A DNA stretch of 64,000 nt, from assembly GCF_001904655.1 (NCBI RefSeq), contig NZ_MRCC01000010.1, positions 124,001 through 188,000 of the forward strand, read 5' to 3'. Within the stretch, counting starts at the first letter, position 1. The number at the start of each line of letters is the position of its first letter. Source of the DNA: Chroogloeocystis siderophila 5.2 s.c.1. Its GTDB lineage: Bacteria > Cyanobacteriota > Cyanobacteriia > Cyanobacteriales > Chroococcidiopsidaceae. Under the pieces are notes generated by a model that saw nothing but the letters and a program-made list of their open reading frames with translations, had not been told where the DNA came from and made no database searches. The position numbers and the translations under genes were made by a program. Below are positions 35,614 to 45,868 of the stretch, piece by piece.

Positions 35614-36786
35614 TCACTTAAAATTAATTCTTATTAAAGAAAGGTCATCATCAAAATTATTGCCATGATTTAAAGCTTGAAGCTGGTTTAGGATCTGCTT
35701 CAAATGTATGTTTTGTTGGTGTGAATCGACTATCAACCGGATGAAGGCTTTTTTTCCCCAAATCCTACCATCAGGTTGAAAAATTTCGTAAGCGCCATCA
35801 CTAAAAATATATACAGTACTCTTTTCTTGTAAATATATAACGTCTTGTTCAAATTCAGTCTCAGGTAAAAAGCCGATAGGTAAACCTGATGAATCTAACT
35901 GCTTGACTTGCAGATTTGCAGTCGTACTTGCTAATAAAATAGCGGGTGGATGACCAGCACTAGCATAACTAAGTTGGCGCTGAATGCGATTATATACTCC
36001 ATACCAGATTGTGAAGTATTTTTCGCCATGGTCGCTCATTTGAAAAGTGTTATTCAGCGATTTTAAAACTGCATTAGGTTGATAAAAATTGGTGTTAGGC
36101 AAAGATTGCGATCGCAACATATTTAGTACTGACACAGATAGCAATGCTGAACCTACACCGTGTCCTGAAACATCGAGTAAATAAATAACTAAATGCTGGT
36201 CATCTAACCAGTAGTAATCAAAGCAATCGCCTCCGAGTTGCGTGGAAGGAATAAATAAGCTTTCGGTTGTTACAGTTCCTTTAAGGGGTGCAGGAAGAAG
36301 CGATCGCACATAGCTACTTGCTTCGGCTAATTCGGTTTCTAAAAGTTGTTTTTGATGTTGTAAATCTTGATTGAGTTTTTCTAAAGATTGCTTTTGGGCT
36401 TGTAAATCTTGATTGAGTTGATATAAACGTAATCCTGCTCGTACTCGTGCTTTTAATTCATTGACGTCAATTGGTTTCGCTAAGAAATCATCGGCTCCCG
36501 CATCAAGCCCCATGATTCGATCTTCAACTTTTCCACGTGCAGTGAGTAGAATAAAAAAAGTCGTAGCTAGTTTTGGATTAGCTTTGATTAAACGACATAC
36601 ATCCAGTCCATTCAAATGAGTCATCATCCAATCACAAATAATTAGCGCTGGATGTATTTGTTGTGCTTGGCTAATTCCCGCTTCACCATCACTAACAACT
36701 ATGACATCATAGCCTTGGTTTTGTAATGCTCTTTTGAGGACTACTCGAATTGTAGGATCGTCATCAATAATGAGGATTTTAAACAT
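35614..36786 (-). CDS. receiver-PP2C phosphatase (RsbU/RsbP-like)
   Basis: A 390-residue response regulator whose output is a serine phosphatase. The receiver (1-120) has ILIIDDD, phospho-Asp in LIICDWMMTHLNGLDV, LLTARG and FLAKPID. A coiled coil (about 125-160, repeated LNQDLQ-QKQ-LE units) links to the PPM/PP2C domain (about 170-388) with metal-binding Asp residues in GGDCFDYYW, LLDVSGHGVGSALLS, IFSDGAYE and FDDDLSLIRI. In partner switching it would dephosphorylate the STAS protein when phosphorylated by a histidine kinase; the giant kinase at 37309-42927 is the nearest candidate. Divergent from the RsbW-like gene with about 100 bases between. Confidence 0.92.
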   Translation of the reverse strand: MFKILIIDDDPTIRVVLKRALQNQGYDVIVVSDGEAGISQAQQIHPALIICDWMMTHLNGLDVCRLIKANPKLATTFFILLTARGKVEDRIMGLDAGADDFLAKPIDVNELKARVRAGLRLYQLNQDLQAQKQSLEKLNQDLQHQKQLLETELAEASSYVRSLLPAPLKGTVTTESLFIPSTQLGGDCFDYYWLDDQHLVIYLLDVSGHGVGSALLSVSVLNMLRSQSLPNTNFYQPNAVLKSLNNTFQMSDHGEKYFTIWYGVYNRIQRQLSYASAGHPPAILLASTTANLQVKQLDSSGLPIGFLPETEFEQDVIYLQEKSTVYIFSDGAYEIFQPDGRIWGKKAFIRLIVDSHQQNIHLKQILNQLQALNHGNNFDDDLSLIRINFK

Positions 36787-36888
36787 AAAAAAAATAAATA
36801 TTCACGTGTGTAAAAACTTATTAATTTTGCTTTAGTGATTTAAATCTGCTATAGTTTATATATTATTTAAAATTTGGTTGATTGACAA

Positions 36889-37329
36889 TTGTTTAACAAA
36901 ATAAATCTCCAAGTTAATACCGATCTTTCAGTTGCATCGCAGGTTATTTCATGGTTTGAGCAATTAAATTATCCAGAGAATACTGATATAAAAATATGGT
37001 GGCAGTGTCAAACATTGCTACAAGAAGGTTTTACGAATATTGTCGAGCACGCGCATCGAGGGCTGCCTAAAGAAACTCCGATTTTATTAGAAGCAATCAG
37101 AAATACTGAGGCAATAGAAATTTATATTTGGGCATACGGTGTAGCGTTTGACATAGAGCAAAAACTCAAAGAACTTCCTGAGATTGAAAAAAATGAGGGT
37201 GAGAGAGGACGCGGTTTGAAGATTATGTCTTTACTCGCGGATGAGATCAGCTATACACGTGTAGCAGGCGATCGCTACTGCTTGTATATGAAAAAAAAAC
37301 TGCATAACTTAAACATTTTGAGCGATTAA
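36889..37329 (+). CDS. RsbW-like serine kinase / anti-sigma factor (TTG start)
   Basis: A 146-residue GHKL-type ATPase of the SpoIIAB/RsbW group. Seen: [18 protein letters not shown] (N-box with Glu and Asn), [15 protein letters not shown] (degenerate G1 region, D-x-G replaced by Y-G-V) and [20 protein letters not shown] (G2 box). No ATG is available: an in-frame TGA lies two codons before the TTG at 36889 and the next Met is far inside. The TTG start is therefore forced, perhaps keeping expression low. Its last 21 bases overlap the convergent giant kinase gene. Confidence 0.88.
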   Translation: MFNKINLQVNTDLSVASQVISWFEQLNYPENTDIKIWWQCQTLLQEGFTNIVEHAHRGLPKETPILLEAIRNTEAIEIYIWAYGVAFDIEQKLKELPEIEKNEGERGRGLKIMSLLADEISYTRVAGDRYCLYMKKKLHNLNILSD

Positions 37330-40300
37330 AAAACTTTGAAGACGCTTATTAAATGCTTCAATTTCTGCGGCTAACTCATTAGCACCTATCATATTTTGAC
37401 TGCGCATTTTTTGTTCAAGTGTTGCAGCAGCTACGTGCATAGGTGTAGCTCCAACATTAGCGCTAGCACCTTTAAGATGATGGGCTTGTTGCTCAATTTG
37501 CTGCAAATCAGCGTTAGCAATTGCTGTTTTTAAGATTTCCAAACGTGCTTGGGTATCTTCAACAAACATCTGTAATAATTCAATTTCAAATTCTTTGCTA
37601 CCTTCTGAAAGTTGATGCAGTTGTTGCCAGTCAATTAAGCGAACGACAGAATTAGTTATTGTGTCTTGCTGTACAGTTGCTGCTTGTTCTAAATGACAAC
37701 TCCAACGCTCTACTACCGCAGCTAACTTTTCTTTGATGACTGGTTTGCTAAGATAATCATTCATCCCTGCATCGAGACACCTTTGTTGGTCTTCTTGCAT
37801 TGCATTAGCTGTCATTGCCACAATGATTGGTTGTCGCTCATTCGCAAAACGGCTTTTTCCCCAGCGGCGAATTTCGATTGTTGCTGCGATACCATCAAGA
37901 GTTGGCATTTGGCAATCCATCAAAATTAAGTCGTAGGGATTTTTTTCAATTAGGTCTAAAACTTCCTGTCCATTTGCAGCAACATCAGCAGTATATCCCA
38001 AAGCTTGAAGTTGCTTGAGCGCGACTTTTTGATTAATTAAGTTATCTTCAGCTAGCAAAATTTTTAGTTTAGATGTATGATTTGGTGATTCAGTGGAAGC
38101 TAGTAGTTGGGGGGCGATCGCATGATTATTTGCACTACTTAAACGGTTTAGCTCAGTTTGCGCTTCTAAGCGAGTCATAATAGTATTTAGCAATTTGTAA
38201 GGAACTTTTTCTAGTAGTGCCAACACTTCTTTGCCATTTGTGGCAATATCTGCGGTGTAGCTTAAGCTGCGGAGTTGATATTTGTCGTTAACCGCAATTG
38301 TTGAAGTAGCTTGAGAATCTGAAGCGGAATTTGCTGCATCAAGGTTGAAATTAAATCGGCTTTCCAAAATATTTGTAATTGTGTTGAGTAATCGCGATGA
38401 CTTTACTGGTTTCGATAAGTAGGCTGCAAATCCAATTTTTTTTGCCTGTTGTACCTCATCACGTTGATTAGTAGAAGTAAGCATAATCAGCGGTAAATCT
38501 GCCAGTTTAGGGTTCGCTTTGATTTGTACACCCAAAATTAAGCCATTAATTTCGGGCATTTGCATATCAATTAAGGCAAAATCATATGGTGTGTTCTGCT
38601 GCGAGGCATGAAGTAAGGTATTGATGGCAACCACAGCATTTTCCGCCTCATCGACGTGCATACCCCAGCGCGTCGCTTGATGGTAAATTACTTTACGATT
38701 AGTTGCATTATCGTCAACGACTAACAAGCGCAGATTGGGCAAATCTTGCAAGCCTTGTATTGGTTGAATCAAATCGATTTGTTTGGTAAACGGAATTTCA
38801 AACCAAAACTTTGAGCCTAAGCCTACTTGACTTTCAACGCCAATTTCTCCACCCATTAAAGTAACAAGTTGCCTGCAAATCGCCAGCCCTAAACCAGTAC
38901 CGCCATACTTACGAGTCGTAGAAGCATCTACTTGGGTAAAAGGGGAAAAAAGATTGTGCTGATCTTCAAGACTAATGCCAATTCCTGTATCTGCAACTGT
39001 AAAGCGGATTCTTGCAGTGGTAGAAGTTTCTGATTGTAACTCGGCGCTGACTACGACCTCTCCATTACTCGTAAATTTAATCGCATTGTTAATTAAGTTA
39101 GTTAGAACTTGCCTTAGTCGTCCAGCATCTCCTTGAAGACGGGTAGGTACGTTGTGATAAATCAGTCCGGCAATTTCTACGTCTTTTGTGTGGGCTTGAG
39201 GCGCAAGTAATTCTAATATCTCGTCGATACACGTTGATAAATCAAAATTAAGTGTTTCCAACTTTATTTCCCCAGCTTCGAGTTTGGAAAGATCCAAAAT
39301 CTCGTTGATCAAACTAAGTAGCGCATCTCCGCTAGTGCGAATTGTTTGGAGAAAATCTCGTTGTTCGGGTGTGAGAGGAGTATCTAAGAGTAAGCCTGTC
39401 ATTCCTAACACCGCATTCATCGGCGTCCGAATTTCATGACTCATATTAGCGAGAAAGGAACTTTTTGCTTGGGACGCTAATTCGGCTTGGCGATGCACAA
39501 TTTCAAGTTCTTGACGCTGGCGGGTTTCGGCTTCGAGAAGCTGGGCTTGGGCGAGGGCAATACCGACTTGATCGGCAAGTTGGCGGAGGAGATCAATTTC
39601 AAAGCGATTCCATTGTCTGAGATCCGAACATTGATGAACAATGAGCAAGCCGCATAATTCTTCTTTTAAAAGAATCGGGACAACTAAATTGGCTTTGACA
39701 CCAAATTGTGCGAGGAGTTCGATGTGTTTTGACTGAACCTCGGCGATTTCAATGTCTGCAATGCTTTGTGGTTGTATTTGGCGGTATTGCTGGAGGTGAT
39801 ACTGTTGGAGGTATTCTTCCTGGAAGTAGGAATCAGTAAGATGTTGCCCGCGAATCGTCGGTAATTCAGGAACAACAGCTTCAGCAACAATGCTACCAAC
39901 ACCATCAGGTGTGACATGGTAAATTAAAACGCGGTCAGTTTGGAGAATCTTTTGAACTTCAGTAACGGTCGTTTGGAGAATGTCTTCAATTTGTAGCGAC
40001 TGACGAATTTTGAGTGTGATTTCCGTGAAGAGTTGCGATCGCTGCGTTTGCAGTTGCAGTTGTTCCTCGGTTTGTTTTTGTTCGGTGATATCAATCGCCA
40101 CCCCACCGAGTAATTGCTGTCCAGCGGCGTCGTTGATGGGAAATTTGAAGCATAACCAATAGCGCCACTGTCCGTCAGGAGTCGGAATATACTCGATGAA
40201 CTCAACGGTTTGTCCTGTTGCAAGAACTGCCAGATCGTTTTCTCGCAACTGTTGTGCTGTTTCTTCTGGCAGCCAATTAATATCTACCGTACCTTGCATA

Positions 40301-42927
40301 TCGGCAAGTTTTACATTAAAAGCGCGTTCTAGTGGTTCGTTGACGTAAAGATAACGTCCTTGTACATCTTTAATAAACGCGGTGACTGGGCTATTGTTCA
40401 TAAAGGTTTTGAAGCGTTCTTCACTTTCGCGGAGTGCCGATAAAGCTTGTTCGCGTTCGGTAATATCGCTTGCAATTGTCATAAACCCAGTGATGTTATC
40501 TTGAGAATCGCGTAAGGGTGTGATTGACAGCAGAATAGGAAAGCGGCTGGCATCTTTGCGGATGTAAGATAATTTATATTCGTTGATCGCGCCATAACAT
40601 GCCTTTGTCACAAGTTCATTAAATAGCCAACTCATGATATTCGTTGATTGAAAAGACTCGCCAATCAATTGGGCAATTTCATCAACATCGTGAAATATGA
40701 TTGGTGTCGTTTGACCTATAACTTCTGCGGAAGTGTATTTTAACCATTGCTGCGCGCACTTATTGAAGGTTGTAATTGTGCCATCTAAATCTGTAGAAAT
40801 AATTGCATAGTTGGCGCTGTCTAAAATTGCGTGTTGCAACGTCATTGTTTTTTGCAAAGTTTCCTCTGCCAGTTTACGCCTTATAAACTGACCGATTTGG
40901 CTACCAATTGCAGCCATCATTTGTAGCAAGTCGGCATCTGGTTCCTGAATTTTGCGGTTAAAGACAACCATCACGCCGAGTTTTTCGTTACCGTTATGAA
41001 TCGGGAAACCTAAGACACTATGTAATCCTACTTTGAGCGCAATTTCTGTACGATGAAATTCTCGATCTTGGCTAATATCAGTCATCCAAATCGGTTCTCC
41101 ACTATCCCAGACGCGCCCAGGTAGTCCAACTCCAGGGGTAAATTTTGTTTGTGCGATCGCCTCAAACTCTTCTACTGCTACCAGTGATGGTCGATGCCAA
41201 ATATGCACGCAGTATAGTACATTCGTTTGTGAATCTATGCTCCACAGTTCGCCGAGATCCCAATCGACGCTTTCGCAGATTGCTTGCAGCAGTTTTGGAG
41301 TTGCAATGTTTAGTGTTGCTGACTCTGCCAAGACGCGTGTGACGGCGTGTTGTGCTGCTAAGCGCTGTTCGGCACGTTTGCGTTCGGTAATATCAATTCC
41401 AGTACTGACGATATATTCGATTTCATCATGAGCATCAAGTAACACGTTACTCGACCACGCAATCCAGCGGTGACGTTTATCCTTTGTTACCCAACAGCAT
41501 TCATATTCATTAGGAAATTGCGCCGTCTTGATGCTGCTGAACGTTGCTTTGATAGGTTCAACGTCTTCGGGTAACAGCAGTACATTCCAAAAGTATCTAC
41601 CTCGGACTTCATCGAACGAGTAACCCGTTGTTTGCTCACAGGAAGCGTTGAAGCGCACAATTTGTCCGTGCGAGTTGAGAACAATAACTAATGCACTAGC
41701 AGTGTCAACCACTGCAGAAATAAAGTTGCGTTCTGTTTCAAGTGACTCCTCAATCTGCTTGCGTTGTGTAAATTCGCAGTAGATTAAATAGTAAACATAC
41801 GTAAGAATCACAAAAATGATAAAAATAGCGCTCGTCAGTGTAATTAGCGTATTGCGGACACTCGTCTGTTCAGAAGTTGATTGTTGCTGTAAGCTTGTTT
41901 TTTCCACATTTTCGATCTCGCGGATATACTCGCGAATAATATCCATCAGATCCTTTGCTTTATTCTTTGCAACTAATTTTGCAGCTGTTTCAAATCCTTG
42001 ATTTTGGCGCGCATCAATTGTTGTTTTCAGTAACTTTAGTTTACTGTTAATCAGTGATTCAATTTTATAAACTTGCGCGCTTTGTTCAAATTGATTTGCC
42101 GTTAACTGCTTAAGCTTTTGAATTTTTTGCGGTATATTTTTTAGTGCCGTATGATATGGCTGTAGATAAGCGTTTTGTCCCGTAATAATATAGCCACGTT
42201 GTCCAGTTTCAGCATCCTTAGCGTAAGAAAGCAACTCTTCTAAAAGATAAATTTTTGTTTGAGTTTGCGTGACTTGATGGCTATTTTTGATCAGTCCTTT
42301 GATGCTGTAATAAGAAACAGTACCAATCAAAACTAAAATTAACGATGCTAAACTAAATCCGCTAGCGATCTTTTTAAAAAACTGCTGGCGAGTTTTCTGC
42401 AAACGAGTTTTCTCACTACGAACTAGCAATAAATCAGCTAAGTTGCGTTTAAGTTCGAGTAGCTTGAGGACTTGACGACCGAGTAGCCGCAAGGCTTCTA
42501 CCTGTTTCGAACTAAGTTCGCGCGGTACTTTGTCAATTACACACAGCGATCCCAAAGCATATCCTTCAGGATTCACTAAGGGGACGCCAGCGTAAAACCG
42601 GATGCAAGGATCTGATGTAACAAAAGGATTGGTAGCAAAGCGATCATCAGCTGTGGCATCTGGTACGAGCAATACATCTTGTTCTAAAATGGTATGAGCG
42701 CAAAAGGCAATATCACGCGGAGATTGTAGCTCATCTATACCTAGTTTTGATTTAAACCACTGACGATTTGCATCAATAAGGCTAATCAACGCGATTGGAG
42801 TTCCGCATATATATGCAGCTAGGCGCGTCAGTTCATCAAAGGCAACTTCGTTTGGCGTGTCAAGAATTTTGTACTGCAACAATGCTTCAAGTCGTTGTGC
42901 TTCATTCTTAGGTAATGGTGCTTTCAT
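37309..42927 (-). CDS. giant GAF/CHASE3/PAS hybrid histidine kinase with two receivers and HPt
   Basis: An 1872-residue membrane sensor. Approximate order: GAF (20-160), membrane span (190-212), CHASE3 periplasmic domain (215-355, with [12 protein letters not shown]), membrane span (362-382), PAS (395-515), GAF (535-680), PAS (690-815), PAS (820-940), GAF (960-1125), HisKA with [13 protein letters not shown] (~1159), HATPase (N-box [25 protein letters not shown]), receiver 1 (~1397, [20 protein letters not shown]), a degenerate receiver piece (~1547-1585), receiver 2 (~1619, [20 protein letters not shown]) and an HPt domain with AHHLKGAS (~1814). A complete phosphorelay in one chain. Its neighbours form a partner-switching set, so its HPt may phosphorylate the receiver-PP2C protein; that pairing is inference. 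Confidence 0.93.
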   Translation of the reverse strand: MKAPLPKNEAQRLEALLQYKILDTPNEVAFDELTRLAAYICGTPIALISLIDANRQWFKSKLGIDELQSPRDIAFCAHTILEQDVLLVPDATADDRFATNPFVTSDPCIRFYAGVPLVNPEGYALGSLCVIDKVPRELSSKQVEALRLLGRQVLKLLELKRNLADLLLVRSEKTRLQKTRQQFFKKIASGFSLASLILVLIGTVSYYSIKGLIKNSHQVTQTQTKIYLLEELLSYAKDAETGQRGYIITGQNAYLQPYHTALKNIPQKIQKLKQLTANQFEQSAQVYKIESLINSKLKLLKTTIDARQNQGFETAAKLVAKNKAKDLMDIIREYIREIENVEKTSLQQQSTSEQTSVRNTLITLTSAIFIIFVILTYVYYLIYCEFTQRKQIEESLETERNFISAVVDTASALVIVLNSHGQIVRFNASCEQTTGYSFDEVRGRYFWNVLLLPEDVEPIKATFSSIKTAQFPNEYECCWVTKDKRHRWIAWSSNVLLDAHDEIEYIVSTGIDITERKRAEQRLAAQHAVTRVLAESATLNIATPKLLQAICESVDWDLGELWSIDSQTNVLYCVHIWHRPSLVAVEEFEAIAQTKFTPGVGLPGRVWDSGEPIWMTDISQDREFHRTEIALKVGLHSVLGFPIHNGNEKLGVMVVFNRKIQEPDADLLQMMAAIGSQIGQFIRRKLAEETLQKTMTLQHAILDSANYAIISTDLDGTITTFNKCAQQWLKYTSAEVIGQTTPIIFHDVDEIAQLIGESFQSTNIMSWLFNELVTKACYGAINEYKLSYIRKDASRFPILLSITPLRDSQDNITGFMTIASDITEREQALSALRESEERFKTFMNNSPVTAFIKDVQGRYLYVNEPLERAFNVKLADMQGTVDINWLPEETAQQLRENDLAVLATGQTVEFIEYIPTPDGQWRYWLCFKFPINDAAGQQLLGGVAIDITEQKQTEEQLQLQTQRSQLFTEITLKIRQSLQIEDILQTTVTEVQKILQTDRVLIYHVTPDGVGSIVAEAVVPELPTIRGQHLTDSYFQEEYLQQYHLQQYRQIQPQSIADIEIAEVQSKHIELLAQFGVKANLVVPILLKEELCGLLIVHQCSDLRQWNRFEIDLLRQLADQVGIALAQAQLLEAETRQRQELEIVHRQAELASQAKSSFLANMSHEIRTPMNAVLGMTGLLLDTPLTPEQRDFLQTIRTSGDALLSLINEILDLSKLEAGEIKLETLNFDLSTCIDEILELLAPQAHTKDVEIAGLIYHNVPTRLQGDAGRLRQVLTNLINNAIKFTSNGEVVVSAELQSETSTTARIRFTVADTGIGISLEDQHNLFSPFTQVDASTTRKYGGTGLGLAICRQLVTLMGGEIGVESQVGLGSKFWFEIPFTKQIDLIQPIQGLQDLPNLRLLVVDDNATNRKVIYHQATRWGMHVDEAENAVVAINTLLHASQQNTPYDFALIDMQMPEINGLILGVQIKANPKLADLPLIMLTSTNQRDEVQQAKKIGFAAYLSKPVKSSRLLNTITNILESRFNFNLDAANSASDSQATSTIAVNDKYQLRSLSYTADIATNGKEVLALLEKVPYKLLNTIMTRLEAQTELNRLSSANNHAIAPQLLASTESPNHTSKLKILLAEDNLINQKVALKQLQALGYTADVAANGQEVLDLIEKNPYDLILMDCQMPTLDGIAATIEIRRWGKSRFANERQPIIVAMTANAMQEDQQRCLDAGMNDYLSKPVIKEKLAAVVERWSCHLEQAATVQQDTITNSVVRLIDWQQLHQLSEGSKEFEIELLQMFVEDTQARLEILKTAIANADLQQIEQQAHHLKGASANVGATPMHVAAATLEQKMRSQNMIGANELAAEIEAFNKRLQSFLIAQNV

Positions 42928-43177
42928 GAAACCTTTACGTCCAATTCGCTCAAATTAATGCTTTTGATGCAATGAAGTACTAATGAAGTACTTATGTAGA
43001 GATGTAACTATGAGCTATGCAAATTTCACGTGGTTGCATGGCAGTCAGTGTCACAGTCGTCGGTGAAAACAAGTGCTAAGTGTATAATTCCCTCACATTG
43101 TTGATTTCTCACACCGATAGTAAAGGTGAAAAATTAAAAATTAGAGTCAACTCATAAGTCAACAGATTTCGTAGTTG

Positions 43178-43191
43178 GTAACTAACGCTAC
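43178..43191. promoter_or_regulatory. candidate NtcA binding site upstream of formamidase
   Basis: GTA-ACTAACGC-TAC is a perfect GTAN8TAC palindrome, the recognition site of the nitrogen regulator NtcA, 70 bases before the formamidase ATG. A loose -10-like TTATCT lies about 27 bases downstream. Chance of one such site in this 333-base spacer is about 8 percent by base counting, so the case rests partly on the nitrogen-related gene behind it. The rest of 42928-43177 shows only a short direct repeat (TGAAGTACT, ATGAAGTACT) near 42975. Confidence 0.5.
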
Positions 43192-43260
43192 GGTTTACAC
43201 GTGTCAATTGCTGCACGATTATCTGCAGCACGTTTTCATCGGTGTTCAGTGGAGGATGCT

Positions 43261-44436
43261 ATGCCAGAAATTCTCTTCAAAGTTGACCTAAATAAGCCAT
43301 TTATTGAGCAAGACTTAGTAGGTCATAATCGCTGGCATCCTGATATTCCGGCCGTTGCTTCAGTGAATCCAGGGTCTGTCTTTCGGATCGAGTGCAAAGA
43401 CTGGACTGATGGACAAATTGAAAATAACGATAGCCCAGACGATGTGCGTGATGTTGACTTGAGTATGGTTCACGTTTTGAGTGGACCAATCTGGGTCAAT
43501 GGCGCGGAACCTGGAGATATTCTGGTTGTTGACTTGCTGGATGTGGGAACGCTACCCGATTACGAATGGGGCTTTACAGGAATCTTTGCGCGAGAAAATG
43601 GCGGTGGCTTCTTGACAGAACACTTTCCCACCGCCCAAAAAGCGATTTGGGATATCCAAGGTATTTACACGCGATCGCGTCACATTCCTGATGTGAGATT
43701 TGCGGGAATTCCGCATCCTGGCTTAATCGGGTGCGCGCCTTCGACGGAATTACTAGCACAGTGGAATAAGCGCGAAGCTGATTTAGTCGCAACCAATCCG
43801 AACCGCATTCCACCTTTAGCAAATTTACCTAATCCTAAAAATGCGATTCTAGGTTCCCTCAAAGGTGCAGAATACGACCGAGTAGCCCAAGAAGCTGCAA
43901 GAACTGTACCACCCCGCGAACACGGTGGTAACTGTGATATCAAGAATTTATCAAAAGGTTCGCGAATTTATTTTCCTGTGTATGTTGAAGGCGCAAAACT
44001 CTCGATGGGAGATATTCATTTTTCGCAAGGTGATGGTGAAATTACCTTCTGTGGCGCAATTGAAATGGCGGGGTATCTCGATCTTCACGTCGATTTAATT
44101 AAAGGTGGAGTTGCTAAATACGGACTCACAAATCCTATTTTCAAACCAGGTCCAGTTGAGCCACGATATTCTGAGTACTTGGTGTTTGAAGGTATTTCTG
44201 TCGATGAATTTTCCGGCGAACAGTATTATTTAGATGCACACGTTGCCTATCGCCGCGCTTGTTTGAACGCGATCGAGTATTTTAAAAAGTTCGGCTACAC
44301 TGGCGAACAAATTTATCTACTTTTAGGTTCTGCACCCGTTGAAGGACGAATTAGTGGAATTGTTGATATTCCCAACGCTTGTTGCACGATCGCAATTCCC
44401 ACTGCAATCTTTGAAAGAAATGTTTTGCCGTCATAA
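43261..44436 (+). CDS. fmdA: formamidase / acetamidase family
   Basis: A 391-residue FmdA_AmdA enzyme that hydrolyses formamide or other short amides to ammonia. Seen: IPAVASVNPGSVFRIECKDW, VHVLSGPIWVNGAEPGDILV, EHGGNCDIKNLSKGSRIYFP (active-site region), LSMGDIHFSQGDGEITFCGA and the C-terminal YLLLGSAPVEGRISGIVDIP. GGAGG eight bases before the ATG at 43261 defines the start; a GTG 20 codons upstream opens the frame earlier but gives a non-family leader. Preceded by a candidate NtcA box and followed by a FmdB-like gene 30 bases on. Confidence 0.93.
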   Translation: MPEILFKVDLNKPFIEQDLVGHNRWHPDIPAVASVNPGSVFRIECKDWTDGQIENNDSPDDVRDVDLSMVHVLSGPIWVNGAEPGDILVVDLLDVGTLPDYEWGFTGIFARENGGGFLTEHFPTAQKAIWDIQGIYTRSRHIPDVRFAGIPHPGLIGCAPSTELLAQWNKREADLVATNPNRIPPLANLPNPKNAILGSLKGAEYDRVAQEAARTVPPREHGGNCDIKNLSKGSRIYFPVYVEGAKLSMGDIHFSQGDGEITFCGAIEMAGYLDLHVDLIKGGVAKYGLTNPIFKPGPVEPRYSEYLVFEGISVDEFSGEQYYLDAHVAYRRACLNAIEYFKKFGYTGEQIYLLLGSAPVEGRISGIVDIPNACCTIAIPTAIFERNVLPS

Positions 44437-44466
44437 CTGTTAGCAATTAGCAAAAGAGAAGTATTC

Positions 44467-44736
44467 ATGCCATTATACGAATTTCGTTGCGATACCTGCG
44501 GATCTTTTGAAACCTGGCGCAGTATGGCACAAGCTAGCGAACCAATGTTGTGTCCGAGTTGCGATACTCTGGCACAAAGAATCTACTCAGTCGCTGGTTT
44601 AATTCTCACACCGTCAACTTCTTTGAGTCGTCGAATCGAACAAAGTGCTGAACCAAAAGTTCAACAGCGTCAATCACAATCGCATTCACACCATCATAAG
44701 CATCATCACGGGCGACCTTGGATGATTGGTCATTAA
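44467..44736 (+). CDS. fmdB: FmdB-type zinc-ribbon protein with His-rich tail
   Basis: An 89-residue protein. The N-terminal zinc ribbon has MPLYEFRCDTCGSFETW and MLCPSCDTLAQRIYS, two CxxC pairs. The C-terminus is a Gln/Ser/His-rich stretch (QSQSHSHHHKHHHGRP) that could bind nickel, zinc or copper. Genes of this family follow formamidase in Methylophilus and cyanobacteria and are thought to regulate or help it; the mechanism is not established. Spaced 30 bases after fmdA, so one operon. Confidence 0.9.
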   Translation: MPLYEFRCDTCGSFETWRSMAQASEPMLCPSCDTLAQRIYSVAGLILTPSTSLSRRIEQSAEPKVQQRQSQSHSHHHKHHHGRPWMIGH

Positions 44737-44836
44737 TTTAAAAATAGTAGTAGATAGGATTTTGTTTCCAGAATACGTCAACACTATATAATTAGGTTTG
44801 GCGATCGCTTAAGTGTTTCTTACCTCATATTGGCAA

Positions 44837-45868
44837 TCATTTTGCTAGCAAATCCAAAAACTTAGTTAATTCATACAATGAATGACAGGTGAATACAGTC
44901 TTATTACTTGTGATTTGCCACAAAGTTTGTTGAGATTTGGATATCACCTCTATTAAAATTTGCGTTTGTGTAGCGTCTCCTACAGAAGAGAACTCAGGTT
45001 TAACTAGAAAACCTAATCTTTGTAAAGCACGAGTAGTCCATACAGATGCAATACCTTCACCGATTAAATGAACTTCTCCTTTAAGAGGACTATGAAGGCG
45101 AAATCCTCCAGAAAAAACATCAAACTCTACACCTTCAGTGCAAAAAGTATCAGCAAATGCACCACTTAAAACCAAATCCTCTGGTGCGCCAACGTGTAGA
45201 ATACCATTAGCTGTTAATAGCCAAACTCGATCAGCAAGGCGTAAAACCAAATCTAAATCATGAGTGGTAAGGAGTATTGCTTGATTGGTTTCTCGTACTA
45301 ACTGGCGCAACAATTGCATCAATTCTACCCGTCTCGGTAAATCTAGAAATGCTGCTGGCTCATCTAGTAACATCACAAGAGGTGATTGAGCCAAAGCACG
45401 CGCAATCATAATTTTTTGTCGTTCACCATCACTGAGTTCGCTAACTTGGCGTAGTGCTAAGTGTGTTGCACCGACAGCTTCTATTGCCCAATTGATGATC
45501 GCTTGATCTTGGGATGTTAACTTTCCCCACCAGTCAGTGTAAGGATATCGTCCTAAACTCACCAAAGTATAGGCTGACATCTGTGCATTAACTTTTTCTG
45601 TAAGTACCAAACTCAAACGTTTTGCTAATTCTTGTGGTGATAACTTATAAACATTTTCTCCTAAAAGCTGCACTTCACCTGCAATGGGGGGCTGCATTCC
45701 GGCAAGCGATCGCAGTAATGTAGACTTACCTGCACCGTTGGGACCTAATAAACAAACCAGTTCCCCAGCTTGCAAAGAAACAGAAATATCCGCTACTACA
45801 CTCCGAACAGTTTTCTGCGTTTTGTAACCAATAGTCAAGTTATGAGTTGTTAAAATCGCGTCATTCAT
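44837..45868 (-). CDS. ABC transporter ATPase, FecE/BtuD type, with C-terminal extension
   Basis: A 343-residue ATPase of the iron-siderophore/cobalamin importer group. Seen: LLGPNGAGKSTLLRSLAG (Walker A), VSELSDGERQKIMIARAL (signature LSDGE), VMLLDEPAAFLDLP (Walker B) and LLTTHDLDLVLRLAD (H-loop). After residue ~255 comes an extra domain of about 85 residues (VHLIGEGIASVWTTRALQRL to LYELTKFLDLLAK) absent from standard BtuD/FecE proteins of about 260. Overlaps the permease gene by 4 bases (ATGA), so translationally coupled. Last gene of the Fur-box unit. Confidence 0.92.
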   Translation of the reverse strand: MNDAILTTHNLTIGYKTQKTVRSVVADISVSLQAGELVCLLGPNGAGKSTLLRSLAGMQPPIAGEVQLLGENVYKLSPQELAKRLSLVLTEKVNAQMSAYTLVSLGRYPYTDWWGKLTSQDQAIINWAIEAVGATHLALRQVSELSDGERQKIMIARALAQSPLVMLLDEPAAFLDLPRRVELMQLLRQLVRETNQAILLTTHDLDLVLRLADRVWLLTANGILHVGAPEDLVLSGAFADTFCTEGVEFDVFSGGFRLHSPLKGEVHLIGEGIASVWTTRALQRLGFLVKPEFSSVGDATQTQILIEVISKSQQTLWQITSNKTVFTCHSLYELTKFLDLLAK

